Positions 36,996 through 45,998 of a DNA stretch of 57,970 nucleotides are shown here, piece after piece. The first letter of the stretch is position 1. Each line of letters starts with the position of its first letter. The stretch is taken from NCBI GenBank assembly GCA_030603385.1, contig JAUVXW010000030.1:1-57970 (forward strand), read 5' to 3'. Both the position numbers and the translations under genes were made by a program. The notes under the pieces were generated by a model. The model was given only the letters and a program-made list of their open reading frames with translations. It did no database searches and was not told where the DNA came from. Source of the stretch: Promethearchaeota archaeon. Lineage in GTDB: Archaea > Asgardarchaeota > Lokiarchaeia > Sigyniarchaeales > SOKP01.

Positions 36996-37068
36996 GGGCC
37001 AGTGGTCTAGTGGTTATGACGCCTCGCTTACACCGAGGAAATCGGGAGTTCAATCCTCTCCTGGCCCA
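36996..37068 (+). tRNA. tRNA-Val (UAC)
   Basis: Acceptor GGGCCAG/CUGGCCC, anticodon stem CCUCG/CGAGG with loop CUUACAC (anticodon UAC), and T loop UUCAAUC. It lies 9 bases after tRNA-Ser(GCU) and is probably co-transcribed with it. Confidence 0.94.
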
Positions 37069-37080
37069 CTATTATTAAAA

Positions 37081-37875
37081 TTAGTTATACAACTTTCTGA
37101 TTCTTTTCGGCTGTAATACACTAAACTTACAATTTTCTAGGTCTTTTCCAATATGAGAGATGATCCCTGGAGCATCGGAATCTTGTTTTAATAACACTAG
37201 ATTTTCTAAGAAACCAAATCTCTTTACGGTAATTATATCCCTAAAGTGACCTTTTCTCGCAATTGCTTTTTTAAATTGTCCCTTAGTCTCCCCACTTAAA
37301 ATTATAGCTTCTAGATTCTCATTCATAATCTTTTTAAAGAGGTTTAGCGAATTAGGGGCAATTTCTCCCTGAATTTTATGGTTTTCTTTATCTATTTTGA
37401 TAATTTTCACTTCTATAGGAAAATGATCTATAAAATCATAGGCTTCAATTATCTCTGTTAAAGACTTTTCACGCCCTTTACATAACTGATCTCTGAGCGT
37501 GTGTAAATTTATTAAAACATCAACTTGAGGGTTCATAATTCCACAATCCATAAATAAACCGAAACCAACTCTTCCTACATCAATAAGTGTACCCTTACAA
37601 ATGTCGCCCTTTTTGATATCCTTTAACTCTTTTATGCTCCCAATTTCATTTTTTAAGAGATTAAACACAAAAACCTCTTCAGGACCACTGATAGTTACTT
37701 CGAATCTCTTATCAAATTCTCTTAATTTTTTTATTTTCAATGTGGTATTTGGAAAACCTTTAACTCGCTCTCTTAAATACTTTAAGTATCTTAGGAATAT
37801 ATCTTCCTTTTTCCTTTCTTTAGAAACTATATAAATTTTATCAAATAAAACTAAATTTTTAACCATAGATAACAC
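37081..37875 (-). CDS. DUF2110-like archaeal protein
   Basis: 264 aa (GTG 37875; ATG 37866 is an alternative). An alpha/beta N-terminus is followed by a beta-barrel-like middle (KGDICKGTLIDVGRVGFGLFMDCGI) typical of the archaeal DUF2110 family, and a C-terminal ferredoxin-like part (ENLEAIILSGETKGQFKKAIARKGHFRDI). The pattern suggests RNA or ribosome association, but no function is established. It converges on the tRNA genes, 12 bases from tRNA-Val. Confidence 0.7.
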   Translation of the reverse strand: MLSMVKNLVLFDKIYIVSKERKKEDIFLRYLKYLRERVKGFPNTTLKIKKLREFDKRFEVTISGPEEVFVFNLLKNEIGSIKELKDIKKGDICKGTLIDVGRVGFGLFMDCGIMNPQVDVLINLHTLRDQLCKGREKSLTEIIEAYDFIDHFPIEVKIIKIDKENHKIQGEIAPNSLNLFKKIMNENLEAIILSGETKGQFKKAIARKGHFRDIITVKRFGFLENLVLLKQDSDAPGIISHIGKDLENCKFSVLQPKRIRKLYN

Positions 37876-38041
37876 AAAGTAGCTAAAAGCTAAAGGAATT
37901 TAAGTATTTTAATATGTAAAAGGTAAAATACTTTTCCTATATATCAAACTATAGTTTTTTTCGTTCTAAAAAGACTTAAATTACTAAATTATTATTTTTC
38001 AATGTAACTAAAAACAGATTTAATTTGATAGATGAAAAAGT

Positions 38042-38413
38042 ATGGAAGAGCAAAGATTTCAAGTATTAGTTAAAGCTTTAGAAGAACAAGAAGGAGTAGA
38101 AGAAATTTTTCTGTTAAATAGTGATGGAGAGGCTGTCTACAAGTCAGGAGATTTTCAATTATCCAATGAAGAAGCAAAAGCAATTCTTACTGCATGGAAA
38201 ACAAAAGAACCTGCCATTATGTTTCAAAACAATCGATTTGCAGTTTTAAAAAATGATGATATTCAATTAGCTGCTAAGAATATTGGTGGTGGAAAAGGCA
38301 ATATCGTTGGTTCAATTACAAAGGAAGGAGATTATTTAGTTGTGCACACTCGGGATGAGGGTCTGATCATATTAGAATGGTCAATTTTTATTAATAAAGT
38401 TGCATGGTCATAA
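38042..38413 (+). CDS. Asgard profilin-like actin regulator
   Basis: A 123-aa protein with the profilin pattern: a helical N-terminus, GEAVYKSGDFQLSNEEAKAI, then FAVLKNDDIQLAAKNIGGGKG, then IVGSITKEGDYLVVHTRDE, and a C-terminal helix. The K-x-GGGxG...TK.GDYLV..T segment parallels the KKGxxG...KT..ALI.G.YDE region of profilins. Profilins bind actin monomers and are known from Lokiarchaeia. A roadblock/LC7 protein is the main alternative given the size and fold class. The gene is monocistronic with a TTTTTC/TATA-rich upstream region. Confidence 0.7.
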   Translation: MEEQRFQVLVKALEEQEGVEEIFLLNSDGEAVYKSGDFQLSNEEAKAILTAWKTKEPAIMFQNNRFAVLKNDDIQLAAKNIGGGKGNIVGSITKEGDYLVVHTRDEGLIILEWSIFINKVAWS

Positions 38414-38610
38414 TTTGCTATAATAATAAGATAAATAATTCAATCCTTCTCTACCTTGTTTTTTCAATCAAATTTTACTCTTTTTTTAAATTATTTAACC
38501 AATTCACACACACTTCTTCCTAAGAAACCTTATTATTTGATTGATTCTATTTAATAAAAATTCTGTTATGTTATATTCAACGAAAATCTTGAAAAGAAGA
38601 AAAAAAGAAT

Positions 38611-40926
38611 TTAACTAAATAGGTATCTAATAAACATTAAATTTTTACAGATCTTAGTGAATTCACTCTGTTCTCGCCTCCTATCACCGATACGCTGATA
38701 TCCAATCAAAACTCCGTTCTCTTTAAAAGAATTCATGACATTCACAATACTATCAGTATCACTACTATCATATAAAGATAAATCAAAATTTGCTACAACT
38801 GGAGCACTTACATAATCTTGCGTTTGCGGTCTTGAATTATAAAGATTTAATCCCTCACTAGAAGATAAACTCAAAGCACCAAATAATAAGTTGAATGCAC
38901 ATAAATCTTGTACCAAACTGCCGGAACTGTCCGTCTCACGTAATACAAAAGTCTGGTGATCAACTAAAAGACCGCCTAATATCTTTATAAAATCATCAGT
39001 AAAATCGGCTAGACTCTCTTGGTTAAGGATAAAAATTTGATCAGCTCCAGTATTCTCTGCATCTGGGAAAAATGTTAGATAAGATGCACGTCTCGAGTAC
39101 GCAAACCCGTCAAAATAAGTAGTGAAAGGACATATCTCAATATTATGCCCGTTTTGTAAGTCTGCAACCAATTTTTTCAAGAAATTTCCAAAGTTGACAA
39201 TCTCATTTCTTTGGGCTCTTAGAATGTTCTCTGTGTAATATTCTACAACTCCTTTATAAGGTGTCCTCCGTACCCCTTCGCCCTCTGTATGAGGATGAAT
39301 TCTTGCTGGATACAACGAATCAGTTATCAATTTCACATCCTTAGATTGAAAATAATTATTAAATATCAACGCATCCAGTTTAACGGCCTTCAAGCCCTCT
39401 AAAGTACTTGGGAAGCCAGACACTTTGAGCTTAAGGACGAACCACTTAGAATTATCTGCGCCTCCCGAGAGGAAATATTCTAATAATCGACCTCTTGTTT
39501 TTACACTTCCCTTATCTGCGAATATCATAAAGTTTAATGATTCTGCAATCATTAACAATAACATCGATTTCTGAGAAGGTGTGATTAAATTATCTCGGAT
39601 AGCCTTGTCAATTTTATCTTCATATATATCCAAAAAGGTGAAATATAGTTCTGCATTTCCAGGGACTCTTGTCTTAAAAGGATCCACTTGTCTATCAGGT
39701 ATAGTAAATACTTCTCTTGCTGTGATGTAGGATAAGAAATCATAGAAACTGGGGAGATTGCTTCTGGAAATCTCTGTCGCATCTTTATAAAGTGGAGCCC
39801 ACCTTTCTGTTGGAAGAGCTGGCATAAGATCAACAACAAAATCATTGAGCCCAGTCTGTAAATTTTCTGCTATTCCTAGAGTATATAGATCCAAGAGAAT
39901 ATTTTGAGCTCTGTAATATGTATTTCTGCTTAATAATTTTCCGAGTCTGGACTGTGGAATAATATCATGGAGCAATGAAATATGAGTATCTTTAGCGTGA
40001 GTGAAAAACGCTTGCCAAGTATGAGCGATAACTTGGGCATTATAATCTTTCGCAAACAGTGACCCTGTTCTAAAGGCAATGAAGGTAAACCTACCAAAGA
40101 TGGTGACTATTAATTCTTTTATTATCTTTGCTAATTGCAGATCATTATCATCAAAATATTGACCATCGGAAAAAGGAACTTTGGATTTAATACCTGAAGA
40201 CTTAATGAAAGCTTCATAATCCTTACCTTGATAAACATAGTCGGTGAAGATTTGATACCATGCTTTGTACCAGTCTTTTTCAGATTGCTTCTTTATTATT
40301 AAACTGCTGACTTTATATTCGTTACCTTCATTTCTTACATCGTTATAGCAAATCTTATATAATAAATTATTAGGATCTTTAAAGTTAATACCACCTAGTA
40401 AGTCTTTGAGTAGTTGTCCAACTTTTTCCAAGGTAAGACCCGAACTCACGATACCATTTTTTATAAAAGAATTTAAGTTGGAAAAAATATCATTAATAGG
40501 AAGAATTGAGGGAGTCTTAGTGGTAGCAAGCTGCATTGATATTAAACTATCAATCTTTGATAATAATTCTTTTGCTTCTGATTTCATCTCTTCAGTTATT
40601 CTATAGAAATTCAACCAATCAGTCTCAGTCAATTTTCCTTTTTTAGATTTAGAAAAGCCTTGAAAATCTGCGTAATACTCTTTAAAATATTTATATTTAA
40701 GATCATATTTCAAAAATGGTGATATCAGATTTGTCTTAGAGATTGCAATTTGATAAGAGTCTCCAAATCGAGTAAAAATGCTACTGACAACCTGAAGACC
40801 ATATTGTTTACCCCCAGTCTCCAGAATATTATCTTCAAACGCAGTTTTAACGTAGTAGTTATCCGACCACCATTCAACACCATAATCATTTATAACATCG
40901 TCTTTAAACATAAACCTGTTATACAA
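38611..40926 (-). CDS. Large orphan protein, 771 aa or longer
   Basis: I do not recognise this protein. It has no repeats, membrane helices or catalytic motif I can name. It is soluble-looking, with many aromatic residues (for example DYGVEWWSDNYYVKTAFED) and a mixed alpha/beta pattern. The frame is open further upstream to 41046, after a TGA, but without ATG/GTG/TTG, so either TTG 40926 is the start or the 5' end is damaged. Base composition is visibly less AT-rich than the neighbours, with more varied codons, which may point to transfer from a virus or another lineage. It is convergent with the profilin gene. Confidence 0.6.
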   Translation of the reverse strand: MYNRFMFKDDVINDYGVEWWSDNYYVKTAFEDNILETGGKQYGLQVVSSIFTRFGDSYQIAISKTNLISPFLKYDLKYKYFKEYYADFQGFSKSKKGKLTETDWLNFYRITEEMKSEAKELLSKIDSLISMQLATTKTPSILPINDIFSNLNSFIKNGIVSSGLTLEKVGQLLKDLLGGINFKDPNNLLYKICYNDVRNEGNEYKVSSLIIKKQSEKDWYKAWYQIFTDYVYQGKDYEAFIKSSGIKSKVPFSDGQYFDDNDLQLAKIIKELIVTIFGRFTFIAFRTGSLFAKDYNAQVIAHTWQAFFTHAKDTHISLLHDIIPQSRLGKLLSRNTYYRAQNILLDLYTLGIAENLQTGLNDFVVDLMPALPTERWAPLYKDATEISRSNLPSFYDFLSYITAREVFTIPDRQVDPFKTRVPGNAELYFTFLDIYEDKIDKAIRDNLITPSQKSMLLLMIAESLNFMIFADKGSVKTRGRLLEYFLSGGADNSKWFVLKLKVSGFPSTLEGLKAVKLDALIFNNYFQSKDVKLITDSLYPARIHPHTEGEGVRRTPYKGVVEYYTENILRAQRNEIVNFGNFLKKLVADLQNGHNIEICPFTTYFDGFAYSRRASYLTFFPDAENTGADQIFILNQESLADFTDDFIKILGGLLVDHQTFVLRETDSSGSLVQDLCAFNLLFGALSLSSSEGLNLYNSRPQTQDYVSAPVVANFDLSLYDSSDTDSIVNVMNSFKENGVLIGYQRIGDRRREQSEFTKICKNLMFIRYLFS

Positions 40927-41121
40927 TTTGTTCCCATTATGATCTGTTAAGATTACTTGATGAATATTTCCTGATGAGTCTAAATATCCTAGAACATAAC
41001 CTTTTTCAGCGATCTTGTAAGGATCATTACTACTGAATGGGAATATTCACACCACTCAATATTTAAGATTACCACAAAAGGCAAGAGATTTGCCCTCTAT
41101 TTATCCACCCATCATCCTTAT

Positions 41122-41361
41122 TTGTTCAACAATTATCGTCATTTTGACTTGGAAGACATATATGCGCAATATAAACGTCATTCCTCACGGGTAACACTAA
41201 TAAGATATCTCCTGTTTTTTTTCTTAGGTATCCTAATTTTTAGCCTGTTAGCAGGTGCCATTATTCTAATAGGTATTAGTCTCAAAGGAATATTATGGGT
41301 ACCTCAAATTTCAACTCAATGCTCTATTCAATGTCATAGGTGCCTATTGGCATTGATGTGA
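41122..41361 (+). CDS. Short membrane ORF, doubtful
   Basis: TTG start and 79 codons. One strong hydrophobic segment (YLLFFFLGILIFSLLAGAIILIG) follows a basic stretch. No ribosome-binding site is obvious and no family is recognised. It may be a remnant between the orphan gene and psmA. Confidence 0.25.
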   Translation: MFNNYRHFDLEDIYAQYKRHSSRVTLIRYLLFFFLGILIFSLLAGAIILIGISLKGILWVPQISTQCSIQCHRCLLALM

Positions 41362-41725
41362 TAAGGGATAAATATTCGTAGCAGTAAGGGTTTCATTTGA
41401 CGAAAAGCTGGGGGAGAACTAGAGTAAAAGTTGTCTTGTAGTTTAGTAAAATAAGAATTTCCCTTTTTTCTCCATATAAATAATAAGGTTTCTTAGGATT
41501 GTTTATTGCCTCTAAACTTTTTTGTTTAAAATCTCTAAATTTTTTGGTTTAGTGTTTTGTCTTAATTTTTATATTTTAGTATTTTTTATATAGACAAAAT
41601 ATAAATTTCATTAATTATTTCATTGTTCATAATAGAATTAAAAAGAAATGTAAAAAAATAACATAAATTAAAAGAATTAAGTAAATGTTTAAGGATTTTA
41701 ATCCAAATAAGGAGGTTATTAAAAA

Positions 41726-42512
41726 ATGTTTCAGCAAGCAGGACGCGGGTATGATATGGCTATTACGCAATTCTCACCCGAGGGACGGCTTTTTCAAGTT
41801 GAGTATGCTATTGAAGCCGTTCGAAGAGGAACAACCGCAATAGTGTGTCGGAATAAAAGCTCTGTTGTGTTTGCGGTTGAGAAAAAGAGCTCTGAGCTTC
41901 AAGAACAAAGCATGGGTTCGGAAAAAATATTTAAAATTGACGACCACATTGGCGTAGCTATTGCAGGATTGACCGCGGACGCTAGAGTACTAATCTTAAG
42001 TCCCACAGGCGACTGAGAGTACTAATCGATCGCGCCCGCGTTCAAGCTCAAGTTAATTTATTGAATTATGATGAGAAAATCTCTGTGAAGGACAGCACGA
42101 TAAATATTTGCGAGTATAAGCAAGTATTCACTCAAAACTAGGCGGAGCTTATCCGTTAGTGAGCCATGCCGGTGTGCGACCTTTTGGAGTTTCTTTTCTG
42201 ATTGCTGGAATTGATGCAAATGGACCCTCCTTATATCTCACTGATCCGAGTGGAGCTTTTTGGAATTATTTCGCCTTCGCTATCGGATCGGGTTCGACTG
42301 AAGCAAGGGCTTACCTTGAAGAACATTATAATAAAGATATGAGTGATGAGGAATTAAAATTATTACCCTTAAGAGCTCTCAAGGAATTGATGGATGATAA
42401 TTTAGATAAAAATACATGTGATGTAGCTTTTATATTGAAAGAGGATAAAACGTTTAAACTTCTAAGTTTAGATGAAGTGGAAGAATTACTAAGTAAATTA
42501 TCAGATTCCTAA
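41726..42512 (+). CDS. psmA: Proteasome alpha subunit, interrupted by two putative BHB introns
   Basis: It forms the outer ring of the 20S proteasome. A strong GGAGG site precedes ATG 41726. The N-terminus [21 protein letters not shown] is the alpha signature. The frame breaks after ADARVL and again after VFTQ, both highly conserved places. Removing 41993-42024 (32 nt) and 42137-42165 (29 nt) gives one frame of 241 aa reading [12 protein letters not shown] and [19 protein letters not shown], as expected for the family. All three exons are well conserved, so it is not decaying. Unspliced mRNA would give a 97-aa stub ending LSPTGD. It heads the SBDS-exosome operon. Confidence 0.93.
41993..42024 (+). 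other. Putative 32-nt BHB mRNA intron 1 in psmA
   Basis: Exon 1 ends GTAC-TA and the intron ends GTAC-TA. GTAC is self-complementary, so the 4-bp central helix forms, with bulges TA^A at both sites. The intron interior pairs UCUU with GAGA (one GU pair), skips one base, and continues AGUC with GACU around an 8-nt loop. Splicing falls between codons (phase 0) and restores [10 protein letters not shown] 12-base direct repeat (AGAGTACTAATC) spans both junctions. Confidence 0.83.
42137..42165 (+). other. Putative 29-nt BHB mRNA intron 2 in psmA
   Basis: CTCA (42131-42134) pairs with TGAG (42160-42163). The bulges are AA^A and CC^A. Inside, CUAG pairs with UUAG (one GU pair), one G is skipped, and CGGA pairs with UCCG around a 5-nt loop GCUUA. 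Splicing is in phase 1 and restores FTQNAGVRPFG; the insert would otherwise stop translation at TAG 42139. Confidence 0.85.
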
Positions 42513-42630
42513 AATCTTGTATAAGATATCAAGGTTCCAGCTTATTATATTTATCAATTAATACAGAGACAAAATATAGGAAAAGATAGAAATCAAGGAA
42601 AATCATGTTACACAGTTGTGAAATTATACT

Positions 42631-43434
42631 ATGATCGATCGACCGACTGACCGAGGAAGAATTGATTTAGGCGGATTTATTGTTGGGAAAATTGAGAAAT
42701 CTGGAAGACGTTTCGAAATGTTAATGGATCCAGAGAAAGCCTGGGAAGCAAAGAAATTAATTCGAGAAGAAATCGACAAACGTTTAAAATCAGGAGCAGA
42801 AAAATCCCGACTTACTATTGATGATATCCTGGATAATAATAAGATAGATCTAGAACTAATTTTTGAGAGTTTTACCGTATTTGAAGATTTAAGAAGAGGT
42901 AAAAAGGCAACAGATGGTGATATGGAAGCCGTTTTTGATACAAGCGAGGGCATGAGAATAGCAGGACATATTCTAATTGAGGGAGAAATACACTGGACGA
43001 AAACTCAGAGAGAAGAGGAGAAAAGTAAAAAATTGAAACAAATTATAACGATTATTAGTAAAAATGCTATTAATCCTCAGAATAAGAAACCTCATCCATA
43101 TCAAAGAATAGAGAAAGCAATTGAAGAAGCAAAAGTAAAAATTGATTTAATGAGGGGCGCTGAAGAACAAGTTGACGATGTAGTTAAAAGCATTCGAGCT
43201 ATCATTCCTATTCGCATGGAACAAGTAGAGATAGCAATAAAAATTCCTTCAGCTTTTACAGCCAAGGGATATAATATTGTAGCTCAACTAGCACAAATTA
43301 AAAAAGAGGAATGGCAATCTGATGGGTCTTGGGTTTCTGTTGTTAGCTTACCAGCAGGTTTGCAAATGGAATTGATAGATAAGTTAAACAAACTAACCCA
43401 TGGGAGAGTTCAAACAAAACCTTTAAAATCCTGA
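42631..43434 (+). CDS. Ribosome maturation protein SBDS/Sdo1
   Basis: It acts in release of the anti-association factor from the large ribosomal subunit. The N-terminal SBDS domain includes RRFEMLMDPEKAWEAK and EAVFDTSEGMRIAGHILIEGEI. The central domain contains NPQNKKPHPYQRIEKAIEEAKVKID, and the C-terminal ferredoxin-like domain ends with EMEL-like KEEWQSDGSWVSVVSLPAGLQ. Length 267 aa. Its place between psmA and rrp4 is conserved across archaea. Confidence 0.95.
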   Translation: MIDRPTDRGRIDLGGFIVGKIEKSGRRFEMLMDPEKAWEAKKLIREEIDKRLKSGAEKSRLTIDDILDNNKIDLELIFESFTVFEDLRRGKKATDGDMEAVFDTSEGMRIAGHILIEGEIHWTKTQREEEKSKKLKQIITIISKNAINPQNKKPHPYQRIEKAIEEAKVKIDLMRGAEEQVDDVVKSIRAIIPIRMEQVEIAIKIPSAFTAKGYNIVAQLAQIKKEEWQSDGSWVSVVSLPAGLQMELIDKLNKLTHGRVQTKPLKS

Positions 43435-43516
43435 CCAAGAAGTTTTTAATTAATTCTCGTTTATGTTATTTTTTTTTGCAATGGTTAGGTTATAATTGAA
43501 AAGTTAAAAAAAGAGT

Positions 43517-44350
43517 GTGATTATTTTGGAGAATGAAACAGATAAAGAAGTTATAGAAGAGACTCAAGAAAACGATGAAAAAGAAGGTGAAGATTTCGAA
43601 GATTTCGAAGATGAGGAAGATTCGAGAGATATCGTTGTACCTGGAGAGGTATTAACTGAAGACACTAAGAATTTTTTACCTGGTAGAGGTACAATTTATA
43701 ATAGTGAAAGAACTAAGATAATTTCTTTAAATATTGGGTTAAAACAAATAAGAAAAAATTATATAAATGTGATTCCCCTTAGAGGATTTTATACACCTAG
43801 ACCTGGAGATAAAATTATCGCTCTTGTTGTTGATAAAAATCCTGTGAAATATAAATGTGATATTAATGCAAAAGATTTTGGCACGCTTAAGCCAAAAAAC
43901 ACTATAAAGAGAGGTAAGATGAGATCATTCAGGGGCAGTGGTGGTAGTGGTTATCCTCAAGATGAAGCAAATATTGAAAGATTTGAAATAGGAGATATCT
44001 TGATTGTAAAAATTTTATCTGCTGATCGTTTAAACAAGCCTGAATTAACTACTGTTGGCAAATATTTGGGCAAGAAAAACAATGGATTTGTAATTTCAAT
44101 AGATCCACCAAAAATTCCCCGAGTTATAGGTCGCAATGGTTCAATGATTAAAATGCTAAAAAACTTGACAAAAACCAATATTTTTGTCACTCAAAATGGG
44201 CGCATATGGTTAAAAGGTGAAGATATTGCTCATGAAAGATTATTAGTAGAATCAATACAGAAAATTGCGGCAGAAGCACACACAGTAGGTTTAACTGACC
44301 GAATGCAGGAATTTATTATAAATGAGAAAAAAATAAGAGGTATAGAATAA
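43517..44350 (+). CDS. rrp4: Exosome RNA-binding cap subunit Rrp4
   Basis: It is the S1/KH cap of the archaeal exosome. A ~40-residue acidic N-terminal extension (EEDSRDIVVPGEVL) precedes the exosome N-terminal domain. The S1 domain (GDKIIALVVDK...GDILIVKILSADRL) and the KH domain (RVIGRNGSMIKMLKNLTKTNIFV) follow. Start is GTG 43517 or TTG 43526. It abuts rrp41 with no gap. Confidence 0.95.
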   Translation: MIILENETDKEVIEETQENDEKEGEDFEDFEDEEDSRDIVVPGEVLTEDTKNFLPGRGTIYNSERTKIISLNIGLKQIRKNYINVIPLRGFYTPRPGDKIIALVVDKNPVKYKCDINAKDFGTLKPKNTIKRGKMRSFRGSGGSGYPQDEANIERFEIGDILIVKILSADRLNKPELTTVGKYLGKKNNGFVISIDPPKIPRVIGRNGSMIKMLKNLTKTNIFVTQNGRIWLKGEDIAHERLLVESIQKIAAEAHTVGLTDRMQEFIINEKKIRGIE

Positions 44351-45106
44351 ATGCCGTTGATTATTAAGGATGAATATCCCGAGAAGTTATTCCGTGAAGA
44401 TGGAAAAAGACTTGATGGTAGAGAATTAAATGAATTAAGACCTATTAAGATGGAAGTAGATGTCATCAAAAGCGCAGATGGCTCTGCATATCTGGAATGG
44501 GGAAATAATAAAGTTTTTGCTGCTGTTTATGGACCAAGAGAAGTTCACCCACATCATTTAGCTAAACCAGATAAAGGAATTTTAAGAGTCTTTTATAGGA
44601 TGGCGACATATTCAGTTTTTGACAGAAAAAGACCTGCACCTGGACGCAGAGAAAAAGAAATTTCTATGATTGTATCAGATTGTTTAGAACCAATCCTCTT
44701 TCTTGAATTATACCCAGGTACGAGCTTTGAAGTCTTTATTGAAGTTGTGGATGCAGATGGGGGCACTAGATGCGCCAGTATTACAGCAGCAGCATTAGCT
44801 TTAGCAGATGCAGGAATACCAATGAAAAGTTTAGTTTCAGCTGTAGCAGTAGGTAAAATAGACGGTAAACAAGTTGTAGATCTTTCTGGAATTGAAGATA
44901 AAGCAGGAGACGCTGATTTACCGATTGCTATAACATGGTATAATGAAGAAATTTCATTACTGCAATTTGATGGAAATATGGATTTAGATGAGATGACAAA
45001 ATTCTTAGATCTAGCAAAAGATGCTTTAAGTAAAATACATCAAATGCAATTAGATTCTTTAAAGAGTAAATACATAACCTTAAAAGAAGGAGAGGGTGAA
45101 AAGTAA
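44351..45106 (+). CDS. rrp41: Exosome catalytic subunit Rrp41 (RNase PH-like)
   Basis: Phosphorolytic 3'-5' exoribonuclease. Motifs: REDGKRLDGRELNELRPIK, YGPREVHPHH, RMATYSVFDRKRPAPGRRE (phosphate/RNA-binding arginines), and the active-site acid region GIEDKAGDADLPIA. 251 aa; ATG directly after the rrp4 stop; three bases separate it from rrp42. Confidence 0.96.
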   Translation: MPLIIKDEYPEKLFREDGKRLDGRELNELRPIKMEVDVIKSADGSAYLEWGNNKVFAAVYGPREVHPHHLAKPDKGILRVFYRMATYSVFDRKRPAPGRREKEISMIVSDCLEPILFLELYPGTSFEVFIEVVDADGGTRCASITAAALALADAGIPMKSLVSAVAVGKIDGKQVVDLSGIEDKAGDADLPIAITWYNEEISLLQFDGNMDLDEMTKFLDLAKDALSKIHQMQLDSLKSKYITLKEGEGEK

Positions 45107-45108
45107 AG

Positions 45109-45936
45109 ATGATGAATGTTAAACGAATAGTTTCACGCATAGAAAAAAATTATATTTTATCAAATTTAAGAAAAGAAGAGCGTATTGATGGCAGAGGGTT
45201 ATGGGAGTATCGCAAATTTAGAATTGAAAGCGACACAATTGCCTCAGCTGAAGGTTCTGCCGATGTTACATTAGGAGACACGAGGATTATTACTGGTTTA
45301 AAATATGACATTGGTCAACCATTTCCTGATCTTCCAAATGAGGGTGTTTGTACTGTTATGGCAGAGTTACTTCCATTAGCATCTCCTTTATTTGAAAGAG
45401 GCCCTCCAGATGAACAATCTATAGAACTAGCTAGAGTTGTAGATCGAGGTATCCGACATGCTGATTGCATTCAAACACAAAAACTTTGCATTAAAGAAAA
45501 AGAAGCTGTATATATCTTATTTCTTGATATGTATGTCATAAACCATGATGGTAATTTAATTGATACTGGAGGAGTAAGTGCTATAACTACGTTACTTTCA
45601 GCACATCTTCCCGAGGGCATAATTGGAGATAATGGTCTTGAATGGACCGGAAAATATTTAACAGGAGACGATTTAGTAAATGAACTACCATTAGTTTTGA
45701 CTTATGGAAAGATTGATGATATTATCTTTTTAGATCCTAATTTACCTGAAGAATTAGTTTGCGAGGGGAAAATCTCAATATCAGTAACTGAGAAAAAAAT
45801 AACCTCTATTCAAAAAAGTGGGGCTACTACATTTTCAATTGATGATATTAAGATGTTAGGAAAAAAAACGCTAGAAATTAGTCAGAAACTAAGAAAAGAA
45901 TTAAATCTATTACAATATAAGACTTCCATTAAATAA
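45109..45936 (+). CDS. rrp42: Exosome subunit Rrp42 (RNase PH-like)
   Basis: The non-catalytic RNase PH-like partner of Rrp41 in the hexameric ring. It has the typical ERIDGRGLWEYRKFRIE start, AEGSADVTLGDTRIITGLKYDIG and DRGIRHADCIQ. The equivalents of the catalytic acids are replaced, as is normal for Rrp42. 275 aa. Its 3' end converges on the minus-strand insertion at 45999. Confidence 0.96.
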   Translation: MMNVKRIVSRIEKNYILSNLRKEERIDGRGLWEYRKFRIESDTIASAEGSADVTLGDTRIITGLKYDIGQPFPDLPNEGVCTVMAELLPLASPLFERGPPDEQSIELARVVDRGIRHADCIQTQKLCIKEKEAVYILFLDMYVINHDGNLIDTGGVSAITTLLSAHLPEGIIGDNGLEWTGKYLTGDDLVNELPLVLTYGKIDDIIFLDPNLPEELVCEGKISISVTEKKITSIQKSGATTFSIDDIKMLGKKTLEISQKLRKELNLLQYKTSIK

Positions 45937-45998
45937 TTTTTTTTATTAATAATTTTATTATTATTTTTTACTAATTTTTTTATTATTTAGAAATCGTT

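Noticed and set aside
41984..42027. psmA insert 1 as a mobile element with 12-nt target duplication
   Set aside because: Only 20 novel bases remain between the repeats, too short for a transposon. The repeat may still reflect the origin of the intron, but splicing explains gene function better.
41726..42512. psmA as a pseudogene
   Set aside because: All exon segments keep family-conserved residues, and two independent non-multiple-of-three inserts compensate exactly when spliced at BHB sites.
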